Source of the DNA: Halomonas sp. GT
GTDB lineage: Bacteria; Pseudomonadota; Gammaproteobacteria; Pseudomonadales; Halomonadaceae
Assembly (NCBI RefSeq): GCF_002082565.1
Contig: NZ_CP020562.1
Coordinates: forward strand, 2,170,001 to 2,234,000
Direction of reading: 5' to 3'
Length of the DNA stretch: 64,000 nt
The position numbers and the translations under genes are program-made. Shown piece after piece: positions 53,220 through 62,224 of this stretch (within the stretch, counting starts at the first letter, position 1; each line of letters starts with the position of its first letter). The notes under the pieces were generated by a model. It worked only from the letters and a program-made list of their open reading frames with translations. It was not told the DNA's origin and did no database searches.

Positions 53220-53245
53220 ACAGCTAAAACCTGAGGATAAAGACA

Positions 53246-53728
53246 ATGCTTTTACGCACTACACCAGCAGTTAAAACTTTTACCAGTCTTCTTTTTGCTA
53301 CAACGCTACTCTTATCCTTGTCAGCAGAGGCTACCACCACTGAGGAACGCAGTGAGCGAGGAAAAGCAGTAATCCTACATCTCAATAATGGTGAAACCCA
53401 ACCAAACCTTGAGGCCATGCGGCAGGAATTTCCTTTCCTCGCCGAGGCAACGGAGGCCTATGCCTTAGGCGATGTTTGGGGAAGGAATGTACTTGATGAT
53501 CGCACACGACAAATCGCAATGGTCGCATCAATGGCATCCCTGGGTGAAATTAGCATTATGCGCGTTCACGCCAACTATGCATTGAATATTGGCGTGTCAG
53601 AGGAAGAGTTGAAAGAAGTTGTTTATATGACAACAGTGTCGGCAGGCTTTCCGCGTGCTATTGCTGCCTCGCAAGCACTTTCACAGCTATTTTCGGAGCG
53701 AGGTTCAAATGTCCAAACAAGAGATTAG
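53246..53728 (+). CDS. Exported carboxymuconolactone-decarboxylase-like protein
   Basis: A 160-residue protein with a signal peptide (hydrophobic about 12-25, cleavage near LSAEATT). The CMD domain has GEISIMRVHANYALNIGVSEEELKEVV and GFPRAIAASQAL, matching PcaC-type proteins; no Cys-x-x-Cys pair is present, so it is not a peroxiredoxin-like AhpD. Secretion is unusual for PcaC-type enzymes. It lies 26 bp after the SDR stop. Confidence 0.85.
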   Translation: MLLRTTPAVKTFTSLLFATTLLLSLSAEATTTEERSERGKAVILHLNNGETQPNLEAMRQEFPFLAEATEAYALGDVWGRNVLDDRTRQIAMVASMASLGEISIMRVHANYALNIGVSEEELKEVVYMTTVSAGFPRAIAASQALSQLFSERGSNVQTRD

Positions 53729-53730
53729 CG

Positions 53731-54078
53731 ATGTTTTCTAAAATAAATCTACCATATGCAGCACTACTGTACACGCTGCTATTCAGTATGTTAGCGAATA
53801 GTGCTGCAGGTGCAAAATTTATTTCTGGAGATCCAAACATGACAAATCACCCATATATAGGCATGTGGGTTACTGAGGATGGCCACATACGACATAACCT
53901 GCAATCGAATGGCCGCTATGTAGAAGCCCGGGGTAAAAGAGAGAGGGCCTACGAAGGGCGCTACCGTGTTACCGGCAATTATATAGAGTATTGGGATGAT
54001 ACGGGATTTACTGCAGACGGAGAATTTATTGATGGCGTGCTTTATCACGCCGGAATGGTACTAACAAGAAAAGAATAG
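53731..54078 (+). CDS. Exported Atu4866-family protein
   Basis: A 115-residue protein with a signal peptide (hydrophobic about 10-26, cleavage near AAGA). The rest, GMWVTEDGHIRHNLQSNGRY, then YWDDTGFTADGEF and GVLYHAGMVL, closely follows the Atu4866 family, a small beta-barrel of unknown function often next to SDR and CMD genes. It begins two bases after the CMD stop. Confidence 0.85.
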   Translation: MFSKINLPYAALLYTLLFSMLANSAAGAKFISGDPNMTNHPYIGMWVTEDGHIRHNLQSNGRYVEARGKRERAYEGRYRVTGNYIEYWDDTGFTADGEFIDGVLYHAGMVLTRKE

Positions 54079-54122
54079 CATCAGCATTATTCATATTACT
54101 TACCACTAAAAGGAAAAGATCT

Positions 54123-54395
54123 ATGAAAAATCAAAAAGGTGCTTTATTACTGTTGCTTGCATTATTTTCAGGTACTGTCTACGCCGAAAAAGGCTCTCAA
54201 GCCCATGAACCTTTGGTACCTAGCTCTTCAGGCTCAGTGGTCCAGAATACATTTGAGCGGCTCGACTCCAATGGTGATGGCTACATTACTCAGGAAGAGG
54301 CTAAGTCAGGAACATTACCTAAAATCTTCTTATTTATGGATCAGAATCAGGACGGTAAAATTTCTCCTAGAGAATTCCATTATCGGGCACATTGA
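54123..54395 (+). CDS. Exported EF-hand protein
   Basis: A 90-residue protein with a signal peptide (hydrophobic about 7-20, cleavage after VYA) and two EF-hand loops, DSNGDGYITQEEA (about 49-61) and DQNQDGKISPREF (about 74-86), each with the Asp/Asn/Gly/Glu pattern for calcium. AAAAGGA precedes the ATG. As last gene of the AraC-linked operon it may be a periplasmic calcium-binding accessory; the role is unknown. Confidence 0.88.
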   Translation: MKNQKGALLLLLALFSGTVYAEKGSQAHEPLVPSSSGSVVQNTFERLDSNGDGYITQEEAKSGTLPKIFLFMDQNQDGKISPREFHYRAH

Positions 54396-55060
54396 GCCGT
54401 CTTAACATCATCTAGATTATTGCTAACTTATAATAAAGGAGAGAGTCTAACTCTCTCCTTTATTTCATCGATGAAGATAATCATTGCAATCATTAAAAGG
54501 AATATATCCTAGCAGCATTAAAAATGCAGAATCAGCATCTTAAAAACCAAAAAACCTTTTAAGTTAAGGAAAAGAAACCACTCAACCATCCTCTTATGAT
54601 ACCTCTGGCAGTTCAAGAACTCACTCTAAACTTCCCTATTATCAGCTCCTCACGAATTGGCAGGCACAGGGCGCTTTTGATGAAAAAAACTGAACACAAC
54701 TCAAAAAGATGACAAAAATAAAGCAGCAGTGAAAGTTCTTAAAATTGGAAAGCGGAAAATTTTATACATTTTTTTAGAATCCACTATAACAGTATAATTA
54801 TTTTCAACGATCAATAGGTCTAACTCATCAATCCATATATGACTTCTCGAACAAAATAAAGAGTATTTTAAATACAATCAATTAATTGCCACTTGCTTGA
54901 ACTTGAAATCATAGACAACGTTTTTCAAATAGGACTTCCTAATTTCTATCAAAAAATTTCTGCTAGAATTGCAATGTTGCTGCAATTTAGGTCCTGTAAA
55001 TTATGACATTTTGGTGTCTCGCCTTGGTGAGCGCACTACTACATGGCAACGAGGTAAATA
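54396..55060. other. AT-rich intergenic region before the two-component system
   Basis: About 665 bp. Apart from the terminator at 54432-54464 nothing coding was seen. The stretch is strongly A+T rich to about 55000 and must hold the promoter of the response regulator gene; a GAGG ribosome-binding sequence lies just before its GTG. Confidence 0.6.
54432..54464. terminator. Strong intrinsic terminator after the EF-hand gene
   Basis: A perfect 15-bp stem, AATAAAGGAGAGAGT with ACTCTCTCCTTTATT, around a CTA loop, flanked by A and T runs so it can work in both directions. It ends the SDR-CMD-Atu4866-EF-hand transcript 37 bp past the stop. Confidence 0.9.
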
Positions 55061-55735
55061 GTGAGAATCCTATTAGTTGAGGACGAGCTGCAGTTAGCTG
55101 ATATGTTATGTGCCACTCTGGAGAAAGAGCTATTCATTGTCGATCATGCCCATTCATTGGCAACGGCACAAGAAGCAGCGACTCTAGCCTCTTATGAACT
55201 AGTCTTGCTGGATCGGAGTCTACCAGACGGTGACGGTTTATCGCTCGTCCCATACCTTCGAAAGCAACATCCTGGCTTACCTATTATTGTGCTCAGCGCG
55301 CGTAGTCAAGTATGTGACCGAGTAGTTGGGCTTGACAAGGGTGCAGATGATTACCTTGTCAAACCTTTTTCACTTGACGAAATGTTTGCTCGTATCCGCG
55401 CAATTAGGCGGCGCCCTGTCGACATGGCCGTTGAAAATATTCGTGCGGCTTCCCTCATATTCGATCTCTCTAATGATGAAGTCACTGTGTCTGGAAAGCG
55501 TCTAGAGCTACCACGCCGTGAGCTTCGTGTGTTAGCGGCTTTAATGAAGAGGCGAGGCAGGACAGTGCTAAGAGAGTCATTAGAACAAGCAGTATATGGT
55601 TTCAACGACGAAATTCAATCGAACACGCTCGACTCGCATATTTCTCGGCTCCGTCGCAAACTAGGTGAAGCCGAGGCAGGGATTGAAATTCATGCGATCC
55701 GAGGCGTTGGTTATTTATTACGTGAGACGCTGTGA
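55061..55735 (+). CDS. OmpR/PhoB-family response regulator
   Basis: A 224-residue regulator with a receiver domain (Asp51 in LLDRSLPDG; Lys in DDYLVKPFSLDE) and a winged-helix domain (RRELRVLAALMKRRGR...NTLDSHISRLRRKLG, about 145-215), closest in pattern to QseB/PmrA-type proteins. The start is GTG with GAGG upstream. Its stop overlaps the kinase start by four bases (GTGA), so they form one operon. Confidence 0.92.
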   Translation: MRILLVEDELQLADMLCATLEKELFIVDHAHSLATAQEAATLASYELVLLDRSLPDGDGLSLVPYLRKQHPGLPIIVLSARSQVCDRVVGLDKGADDYLVKPFSLDEMFARIRAIRRRPVDMAVENIRAASLIFDLSNDEVTVSGKRLELPRRELRVLAALMKRRGRTVLRESLEQAVYGFNDEIQSNTLDSHISRLRRKLGEAEAGIEIHAIRGVGYLLRETL

Positions 55736-57048
55736 AAAAAACTCCCTCTCTCAAAAGACCGTTAATCGTCTACCCCCTGATTTTTCATCTGATCACACTG
55801 ATGATCTCATTTGCTATTCTCATTGCTGTGGCCATTCGCATCGATAGCGGTGGTCCGTATGTCGATGAGCAAATCACCTCTATTATTGCGCGAGCTATAG
55901 TACGCCAAGACGATGGTCAACTTGCCGTTAACATGACGCAAGAATTAGTGGAGCTGCGGGATACGACTAAAGACTTATGGTTCGTTTCTTCAGACGACAC
56001 TGGTCAATATGTCACATTTGGGGAGGTTCCTCCCCATTATTCATCACTTATAACCAGGTTGGGTGACTTATCCTATGCCCAGCTCAGGGCTCGTGAGGCA
56101 CCATACAATGTGGCTGCAGTGATTCGTAGGGAATCCGGACCAGCAGGGACGCTGACAATTCTTGGACATGGCAAGCTCAATGATTTGAAGTTTATTGTTT
56201 TTACGGCTTCCAATTTAGTAATCTTACCGATCTTTATTTTGCTGGCTATCACCTCCTGTGTTGTCACGCCATGGATTGTAAGGCGTTCATTAGCTGGCGT
56301 CTCTCGTATAGCAGTTGAAGCCGAGCAGATAGACACGATTAGACGCGGTAGACGATTGAGTGAGGAACATGTGCCATCAGAGATAGTGCCTCTTGTCGGC
56401 GCCGTAAACAATGCCCTAAGACGACTTGATGAGGGGTATGAACGTCAGCGGCAATTTATTGCATCGGCGGCTCACGAACTGCGCACTCCTATAACAATTC
56501 TAAGTATTAAAGTAGATAAAACAGTTAATAAGGATATGCTTAAACTACGTGCAGATGTACATCGTCTAGCTACATTGGCAGAGCAGCTACTCGACCTTCA
56601 GCGGCTCGATATCAATATGATTGAGGAGGAGTTAGATCTAGTCGAATTAATTAGAAGGGTTGTTGGTGACTTGGCTCCGCTGTTAATAGCATCGAACCGA
56701 ACCATTGAGGTGCAAACTGATCGCAGATTACCTTGTCGAGGCGATGCGCCAGCTTTGGAACGTGTATTAACAAATTTGGTCCAAAACGCCGTTGAACATG
56801 GCGGTCGCCATATTATAGTTCGTGTAAATGGAGCTACATTTGAAGTGGAAGATGACGGACCAGGAATACCAGCTGAAGAACGTGAACGCGTTTTCGAGCC
56901 TTTCCATAGGCTACGCCCACGTTCTACTGGAAGTGGTTTAGGCCTAAATTTAGTGCGACAAGTAGTAGAACGGCATGGAGGACGCGTGTCTATAATTGAT
57001 GCAGTTTGCCGTGGCACAATAGTAAGGGTCGAACTTGATAAGAGTTGA
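55732..57048 (+). CDS. Sensor histidine kinase
   Basis: A 438-residue membrane kinase with two transmembrane helices (about 12-36 and 162-184) around a periplasmic sensor domain of about 125 residues. His248 in SAAHELRTPI is the phospho-acceptor, followed by N-box NAVEHGG and G-boxes DDGPGIPAEER and GSGLGLNLV. GTG start, coupled to the response regulator. Its 3' end faces the beta-lactamase 3' end with about 160 bp between, so a role in lactam or envelope stress response is possible. Confidence 0.92.
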   Translation: MKKTPSLKRPLIVYPLIFHLITLMISFAILIAVAIRIDSGGPYVDEQITSIIARAIVRQDDGQLAVNMTQELVELRDTTKDLWFVSSDDTGQYVTFGEVPPHYSSLITRLGDLSYAQLRAREAPYNVAAVIRRESGPAGTLTILGHGKLNDLKFIVFTASNLVILPIFILLAITSCVVTPWIVRRSLAGVSRIAVEAEQIDTIRRGRRLSEEHVPSEIVPLVGAVNNALRRLDEGYERQRQFIASAAHELRTPITILSIKVDKTVNKDMLKLRADVHRLATLAEQLLDLQRLDINMIEEELDLVELIRRVVGDLAPLLIASNRTIEVQTDRRLPCRGDAPALERVLTNLVQNAVEHGGRHIIVRVNGATFEVEDDGPGIPAEERERVFEPFHRLRPRSTGSGLGLNLVRQVVERHGGRVSIIDAVCRGTIVRVELDKS

Positions 57049-57109
57049 TTGTTAAGCAATCATATCGAAACCTGGATAAGAAACCCTCATCCATTTCAGA
57101 TGGAACTAA

Positions 57110-57152
57110 AAAAATAAAGCTCAGATGATCCTATTAATTTACTCACCTGAGC
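57110..57152 (-). terminator. Intrinsic terminator of the beta-lactamase gene
   Basis: On the minus strand GCTCAGGTGA and TCATCTGAGC pair over 10 bp (one G-U) around a 14-base AT-rich loop, then TTTATTTTTT. It lies 59 bp past the beta-lactamase stop and would also stop the convergent kinase transcript less well. Confidence 0.75.
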
Positions 57153-57210
57153 ACAACTTACTAAAAACAATTATTGTTAACATCTAATACATAGGGTATG
57201 TATGATACCA

Positions 57211-58398
57211 CTAATCTATTGCACCTAATTCTGACAGTATTTGAAAAGCAGATTCAACTCTTGCTTCGTTTGGATAGTTTTTGTTAGCCAGCATGACTAA
57301 CCCCGTATGCTCACCGGGAATCATTACTACATAAGCAGCAAAGCCACTAGTAGAGCCAGTCTTATTAATCCAAACACTACTTCTCGGCCCCACTGGAGAT
57401 TCAATCTCTTCTGCACTATTAGGCTCTAGTATCATGTCATACCCATTTCCAGTGAGAAGCGTTTCTAAGGATACTGGCAATGGGTACTCCTCCCAAACAA
57501 GTCCCTGTGTCATTTCACCGATTTGGTACTGTCCTTCTTGGGTCGCATCAATTGCTCTTTGAAGTGTATTGTCCAGATTGAGCATACCAAGATTAGCTTG
57601 GACGAATTTTGCAAGATCGGTTGCCGTAGTTTTAATACCGTAAGCTTCGTCATCGAGCAAACCAGGTGACACACGTACTGATTCACCGTCTCGATTCTCA
57701 CCCATAGCATAATGCTGTGCTTGGTCTTCAGGGATACGATACCAAGTATTTTCGAGTCCTAAAGGTATAAATAGCTCGTTGTGCATCGCTGAGACGAAAC
57801 TATTTTCTATGCTTGCAGCTGTAGCAAGCCCCAGTAGACCAATACTTAAATTTGAATAAGTACGACTTTCGCCAACCTTCTCTGAAGGTTCCCATTGGCG
57901 ATACCACCTGATCAGTGATTCGTGATCAGTCGCTTCATCAGGTACAAATAATGGAAGACCTCCGCCAGTATAAGTGGCAAGGTTTTTTCCTGTGATTTCG
58001 TCAAAGGAGCTACCTTGCAGCTCAGGCATGAAGCGACTTATTGGAGCGTCTAAAGAGAACTCTCCCCTAGCATCAGTAAGTGCAGCTAATGTTGCAGTAA
58101 ATAGTTTACTAAGCGAGCCAATTTCGAAGATTGTGTTATCATCGACTGGTAAACTTTGATTGCTTTCTGCAACACCATAATTCGCAATGACTGTATTGTT
58201 TGGACGTACAATTGCCACTGCCATACCAGGAATATTGTATTGCTCCATAAGTGATTCAACTACTGGATCAATGACGGAGTGGACATCGTTTTCCACAACC
58301 TGTGCAACAGCAACATTAGACCCACCTAAAAATCCAAACAACATAAAAGCCTTTAGCTTATTAATATTGCAGATTTTTTCTGTAAATAAACAGATCAT
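57211..58398 (-). CDS. Class C (AmpC-type) serine beta-lactamase
   Basis: A 395-residue protein of full AmpC length. A signal peptide ends near residue 33 (VAVAQ). All three class C catalytic motifs are present: Ser95-Leu-Ser-Lys98, Tyr181-Ser-Asn183 and Lys346-Thr-Gly, in the AmpC-like context [11 protein letters not shown] and [15 protein letters not shown]; the LPLFVPDE...[11 protein letters not shown] stretch fits the omega loop. It would act in the periplasm, hydrolysing cephalosporins. AGAGG precedes the ATG. No ampR lies beside it; a two-component system converges on it. Confidence 0.93.
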   Translation of the reverse strand: MICLFTEKICNINKLKAFMLFGFLGGSNVAVAQVVENDVHSVIDPVVESLMEQYNIPGMAVAIVRPNNTVIANYGVAESNQSLPVDDNTIFEIGSLSKLFTATLAALTDARGEFSLDAPISRFMPELQGSSFDEITGKNLATYTGGGLPLFVPDEATDHESLIRWYRQWEPSEKVGESRTYSNLSIGLLGLATAASIENSFVSAMHNELFIPLGLENTWYRIPEDQAQHYAMGENRDGESVRVSPGLLDDEAYGIKTTATDLAKFVQANLGMLNLDNTLQRAIDATQEGQYQIGEMTQGLVWEEYPLPVSLETLLTGNGYDMILEPNSAEEIESPVGPRSSVWINKTGSTSGFAAYVVMIPGEHTGLVMLANKNYPNEARVESAFQILSELGAID

Positions 58399-58551
58399 TC
58401 ACATACCTCTCTTCATATATATTGGTTGGAAATTAACCACAAACACCCTTATACAATTCATAGCACAATATGTATTACAGGCGCTTTTAAACATTATAAA
58501 AAATATAATTTCGCGTCACAGCTTAAAATGGTAGTATTACTAGAACGCAAA

Positions 58552-58698
58552 TTAATTCTTCAGAATTCTCTTAAAGAAGTAATGCAGTATAAAATGCCCT
58601 GGTGAGACAACTGAGACAAGTTCCCAACCCTGATTGCCTAAATCGTTCATTTTAGCACCATCAAGAGTTTCTTCGATGATTAAGTATTCCCAGATCAT
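58552..58698 (-). CDS. Small DUF4177-like protein (48 aa)
   Basis: A 48-residue frame with an AGGAGC ribosome-binding site six bases before its ATG. It starts MIWEYLIIEETLDGAK and continues LGNQGWELVSVV and YFFKR, the pattern of DUF4177 proteins (WEY......LN..G..GWELVSV...YFKR). Function unknown. It is between the beta-lactamase start and the prolyl oligopeptidase stop and may have its own promoter. Confidence 0.75.
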   Translation of the reverse strand: MIWEYLIIEETLDGAKMNDLGNQGWELVSVVSPGHFILHYFFKRILKN

Positions 58699-58866
58699 AA
58701 TGCTGCTCCTATTAGCTTCTTAAAATCTCACTAAGTACAACATCAGGCGTGCTTACATATTCAACAACCACCTCATACGCCTGAGTCGCCTACAAATGAT
58801 TAAAATCCTGTTTAAAACGCATCGTATAAACATTTTTATTGAAAGATTTTTATGCTCCCCTTTTCT

Positions 58867-61098
58867 TTAGTCAACATCTGCGATTTTGAGTCCGGTCCAG
58901 TGAGCGGCGAAAGCCCACATATCGGCAAATTCTTCGATAACCATGTCTGTCGGTTTGCCTGCCCCATGACCAGCGCGGGTTTCAACACGCAAGAGATGTG
59001 GTCGATCGCCGATATCTGCGGCCTGTAACGTCGCTGCGTACTTGAACGAGTGAGCCGGAACAACCCTATTGTCGGTATCCGCTGTAGTGACAAGAATTGC
59101 TGGGTAGCGTACGCCCTCGAGAATCGTGTGCAATGGCGAATAGGAAAGCAAGGTATGGAAATCATCTTCATTTGATGGACTTCCAAACTCCTCAACCCAT
59201 GTGGAACCACTTGTGAATTTATCGAACCGCAACATATCGAGCACACCTACACCAGGTAGAGCTACAGCAAACAAATCGGGGCGTCGATTGACTACAGCCC
59301 CTATCAGCAGACCGCCGTTGGATTCGCCATGTATTGCGAGTCCGTCGGAAGGGGTGATGCCTTGGTCGATTAGATACTCGCCCGCGGCGATGAAATCGTC
59401 GAATGAATTCTCTTTGTTACCGCGTCGGCCGTTATGATGCCAAGCTTGGCCGTATTCGCCCCCTCCACGAATGTTTGCTACGGCATAGACGCCGCCCTGC
59501 TCTACCCACGCCATTGCAGCGGGTGAAAAATGCGGAACCATGCTAATCCCGAAGCCACCATAGGCATTGAGCATTGTCGGAGCCGGACCTTCAATACCAC
59601 TGCGGTAGACAACAAAGAGGGGCACCCGAGTGCCATCCTTGGAAATATAAAAATGCGGCTCAACGACGATTGTATTCAGATCCAACTTGATCTTTGGCTC
59701 GGCCCAAACTGTGGTGTGGTTTGCATCCACATCTAGTCGCAGAACTGTTAGCGGAGCATCGTAGCTAGTAAAAGCGAAAAATGCTTCTTTCTCGCCCGGA
59801 CGTCCGCGGACTATCCCGGTACTGCCTGGCCCTGGTAAAGGTACAGCACCATCGAAAGTCCCATTCAACTGGTAAAGCTCGACCTTGGATTGGACATCAA
59901 TCGTGTAAGTTAAAAGCACCCGATCGCCCAGAATCGCAGAACCACCTTCGCGCAAAACGGCATCAGGCCTTTCAGGAATTAGTTCGTAAAATTCGTGCTG
60001 CCTTTGCGACAGATCTATCGTTACAACCCGGCCCCTAGGTGCATCTTTCTGCGTTGCAAAGAAAAGCTTCGTGCCGACGTTTCCTAACAAAACCCAACGG
60101 TCGCCATAGCTTTCAACGATGGTTCTCGCGCGCTGATCACCGGAGGTGAGATCGGTCACCGTCACCGCAACTCCCCCAGTCAGTGCGGAAGTATAGATAA
60201 TAAGATAGCGGCCATCCGACGTGACATCGGCAGTGTGCAGTAGTGGTCGGTCCGTCGTCGGTGCATGCACGATTTGATCTTCCGACTGCGGAGTACCAAT
60301 CCGGTGAAAGTAGACGGCGTGACCTTCTACGCTGGCGCTAAAATCTGCATCCGATGCAGGCTCAGGAAATCGAGAATAGTAGAATCCTGATCCATTGGGA
60401 TGCCAAGCGATAGTAGTGAATCGAGCCCATTCGACACTATCGTCTAGTATCTCCTTCGTAGATGTGTCCATCACACGGATGGTCCGCCAATCCGACCCGC
60501 TGTCTTGCATGGCAAAAGCAACAAACGCGCCATCAGCGGAAGCCGCCCATTCAGCTAGAGCCATGGTCCCGTCTTGGGACCAAGTATTGGGATCGATAAG
60601 CATTTGGTTCGCCCCATCGGCACCTTGACGCATCAAAAGCTGAGGCTGATTATTGAGGCCTCCACTACGGGTAAAAAAGTATCTGCCTTTACGCTCAATC
60701 GGTGGCGTCAAAGTTTCATGATCATACATAGCCGTCAGGCGGCGTTTGAGCACGGCTCGACCGGGTAGATCTTCCAAATAGGGCGCCGAAAGCGAATTTT
60801 GCATTTCGATCCATTGGGCTACCTCAACATCTCGGCGTGGGTCGTTTTCTAACCAACGAAATGGGTCTGAGATCGTGACACCAAAATGTTCCTCCTGTAT
60901 GTCGATTCGACGTGTTTCCGTATAGTTCATCTGCGGATCCTCCTCTGCAACAGCCGGAGCGGTGAAAATGACAAATAAAGTCACGGCGCATCGAAAAAGT
61001 TGTATCGTTAGCTTGAGACGTTTCTTACGTACCGATATTTTTCCGTGCAATGCGCTGGTGAGTGTGAACCCAGAATTCCAAGCTGATTTTACTGTCAT
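58867..61098 (-). CDS. Prolyl oligopeptidase family serine peptidase, exported
   Basis: A 743-residue S9A peptidase. After a long basic N-terminus comes a hydrophobic segment (about 31-50) and likely cleavage near PAVAEE, so it is probably periplasmic. The seven-bladed propeller region precedes an alpha/beta-hydrolase domain with Ser593 in HGESNGGLL, an Asp near 676 in TADTDNRVVPAHS and His near 711 in RAGHGAGKP. It would cut short peptides after proline. AAGGGA precedes the ATG. Confidence 0.93.
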   Translation of the reverse strand: MTVKSAWNSGFTLTSALHGKISVRKKRLKLTIQLFRCAVTLFVIFTAPAVAEEDPQMNYTETRRIDIQEEHFGVTISDPFRWLENDPRRDVEVAQWIEMQNSLSAPYLEDLPGRAVLKRRLTAMYDHETLTPPIERKGRYFFTRSGGLNNQPQLLMRQGADGANQMLIDPNTWSQDGTMALAEWAASADGAFVAFAMQDSGSDWRTIRVMDTSTKEILDDSVEWARFTTIAWHPNGSGFYYSRFPEPASDADFSASVEGHAVYFHRIGTPQSEDQIVHAPTTDRPLLHTADVTSDGRYLIIYTSALTGGVAVTVTDLTSGDQRARTIVESYGDRWVLLGNVGTKLFFATQKDAPRGRVVTIDLSQRQHEFYELIPERPDAVLREGGSAILGDRVLLTYTIDVQSKVELYQLNGTFDGAVPLPGPGSTGIVRGRPGEKEAFFAFTSYDAPLTVLRLDVDANHTTVWAEPKIKLDLNTIVVEPHFYISKDGTRVPLFVVYRSGIEGPAPTMLNAYGGFGISMVPHFSPAAMAWVEQGGVYAVANIRGGGEYGQAWHHNGRRGNKENSFDDFIAAGEYLIDQGITPSDGLAIHGESNGGLLIGAVVNRRPDLFAVALPGVGVLDMLRFDKFTSGSTWVEEFGSPSNEDDFHTLLSYSPLHTILEGVRYPAILVTTADTDNRVVPAHSFKYAATLQAADIGDRPHLLRVETRAGHGAGKPTDMVIEEFADMWAFAAHWTGLKIADVD

Positions 61099-61192
61099 AG
61101 CTAGTTCCCTTGTTCTCTCAGGCTGCGCCAGTCGGTGCTACCTTAAGTCAGATGCCACCTACAGGCGATGGCATCAAAAATTGGCAGTCTCT

Positions 61193-61228
61193 CGACTACC
61201 CGGATCGATAAAGCGATCCGGGTAGTCG
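61193..61228. repeat. Perfect 15-bp inverted repeat upstream of the peptidase gene
   Basis: CGACTACCCGGATCG and CGATCCGGGTAGTCG are exact complements around ATAAAG. The stem is GC-rich and no T tract follows on either side. It lies between the peptidase start and the lipoprotein stop and could be a terminator stem without poly-T, a protein-binding site or a small-element end. Confidence 0.8.
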
Positions 61229-61363
61229 CGCCTTCTGAAATCTCGGACATCCCGATATTGATGACCAGTCTGAAATCCTTGTAAACGAGGCGCAATGTGG
61301 CCGCTTTAACAGGCCTTCTATTTTTGAATATATTGTCTAAATATCATTGAAAGCTTTTTATTC

Positions 61364-61705
61364 TCAGCATTCCCTTCTATTAGGGTCACGATCACAACGC
61401 TGTTGACGTGCTCTATCGGACATAATCTGAGCGTCTCTAGCAATCTCTGAGGTAATGCGGGTTCGCTCCAGCGATTCACGCTGCTTGACATCGCGCCTGT
61501 GTTGCTGTGTCAACATGCATTCACTATATGCAGCTGAGCCGTACTGCGCTCCAAAGCTAGAGCATGTATTGGCGTCTTCCTGAAAGTTGGCTTGTTGACG
61601 CTCAGCATTTGTAACGCATCCTGATAGGCTGACGCTGCAGATCAAAGCGGCTAGGCTCAACGGCAACAAGAATCGGCGGTCTGAACGATAACTATTAGGC
61701 AGCAT
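61364..61705 (-). CDS. Small lipoprotein, function unknown
   Basis: A 113-residue protein with a lipobox LSGC (cysteine near residue 30) after a hydrophobic signal. The mature part is rich in Arg, Gln and Asp and has four cysteines, with TCSSFGAQYGSAAYSECM as the only patterned stretch. AGGAG precedes the ATG. It is the kind of small outer-membrane lipoprotein common in this group; no role can be named. Confidence 0.75.
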   Translation of the reverse strand: MLPNSYRSDRRFLLPLSLAALICSVSLSGCVTNAERQQANFQEDANTCSSFGAQYGSAAYSECMLTQQHRRDVKQRESLERTRITSEIARDAQIMSDRARQQRCDRDPNRREC

Positions 61706-62224
61706 CTCAAAGCACTCCTTTTAGGTAAGCTTAACAATTCAGCTTGGGAAATAATTCCCAAACCGCGTCAATGGAGATTATCCTGGAGAAAGATTGCGTG
61801 AACATTGAGTAGTTGTAATATCTCAAGTCTTTTACTTCCCTATCACCTCACCTTATATACACTCAGAATGCCAAAACTATTGAAAATCATAGAGGTAAAA
61901 TCAACTGCCTAAGCAAATGAATAAAATGATCTATTTCGTAAACCGAGCCGATTTAGTCATATCGCTACTTCTTTAGAAAGCGAGAAAAATTTACACGGAT
62001 TTATCATACTCCAGGACCCGCAAAGTCATGAATTTCTATGCACAGCCAAAGGCACTTAATTTAAAAGCGTACTTAAAAGTGCTAACGATGAATCCATCAC
62101 CAGGATATAAAGCTAATGGATACTGTATACAATCCTACGAGACACCAGCAGCTTAACTAATATTTATTATGCAGCATCTCTTGTACGCTTTCTTATTTTT
62201 AAGTTAGTTAAAAAAACAGATGAT
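61706..62224. other. Intergenic region, nothing recognised
   Basis: About 520 bp of A+T rich DNA between the lipoprotein start and the fusion oxidoreductase stop. No open frame, hairpin or repeat of note was seen. Confidence 0.6.

Noticed and set aside
54139..54405. 88-codon plus-strand frame
   Set aside because: Out-of-frame shadow of the EF-hand gene.
60962..61225. 87-codon plus-strand frame
   Set aside because: Antisense to the start of the prolyl oligopeptidase and the inverted repeat; no motif.
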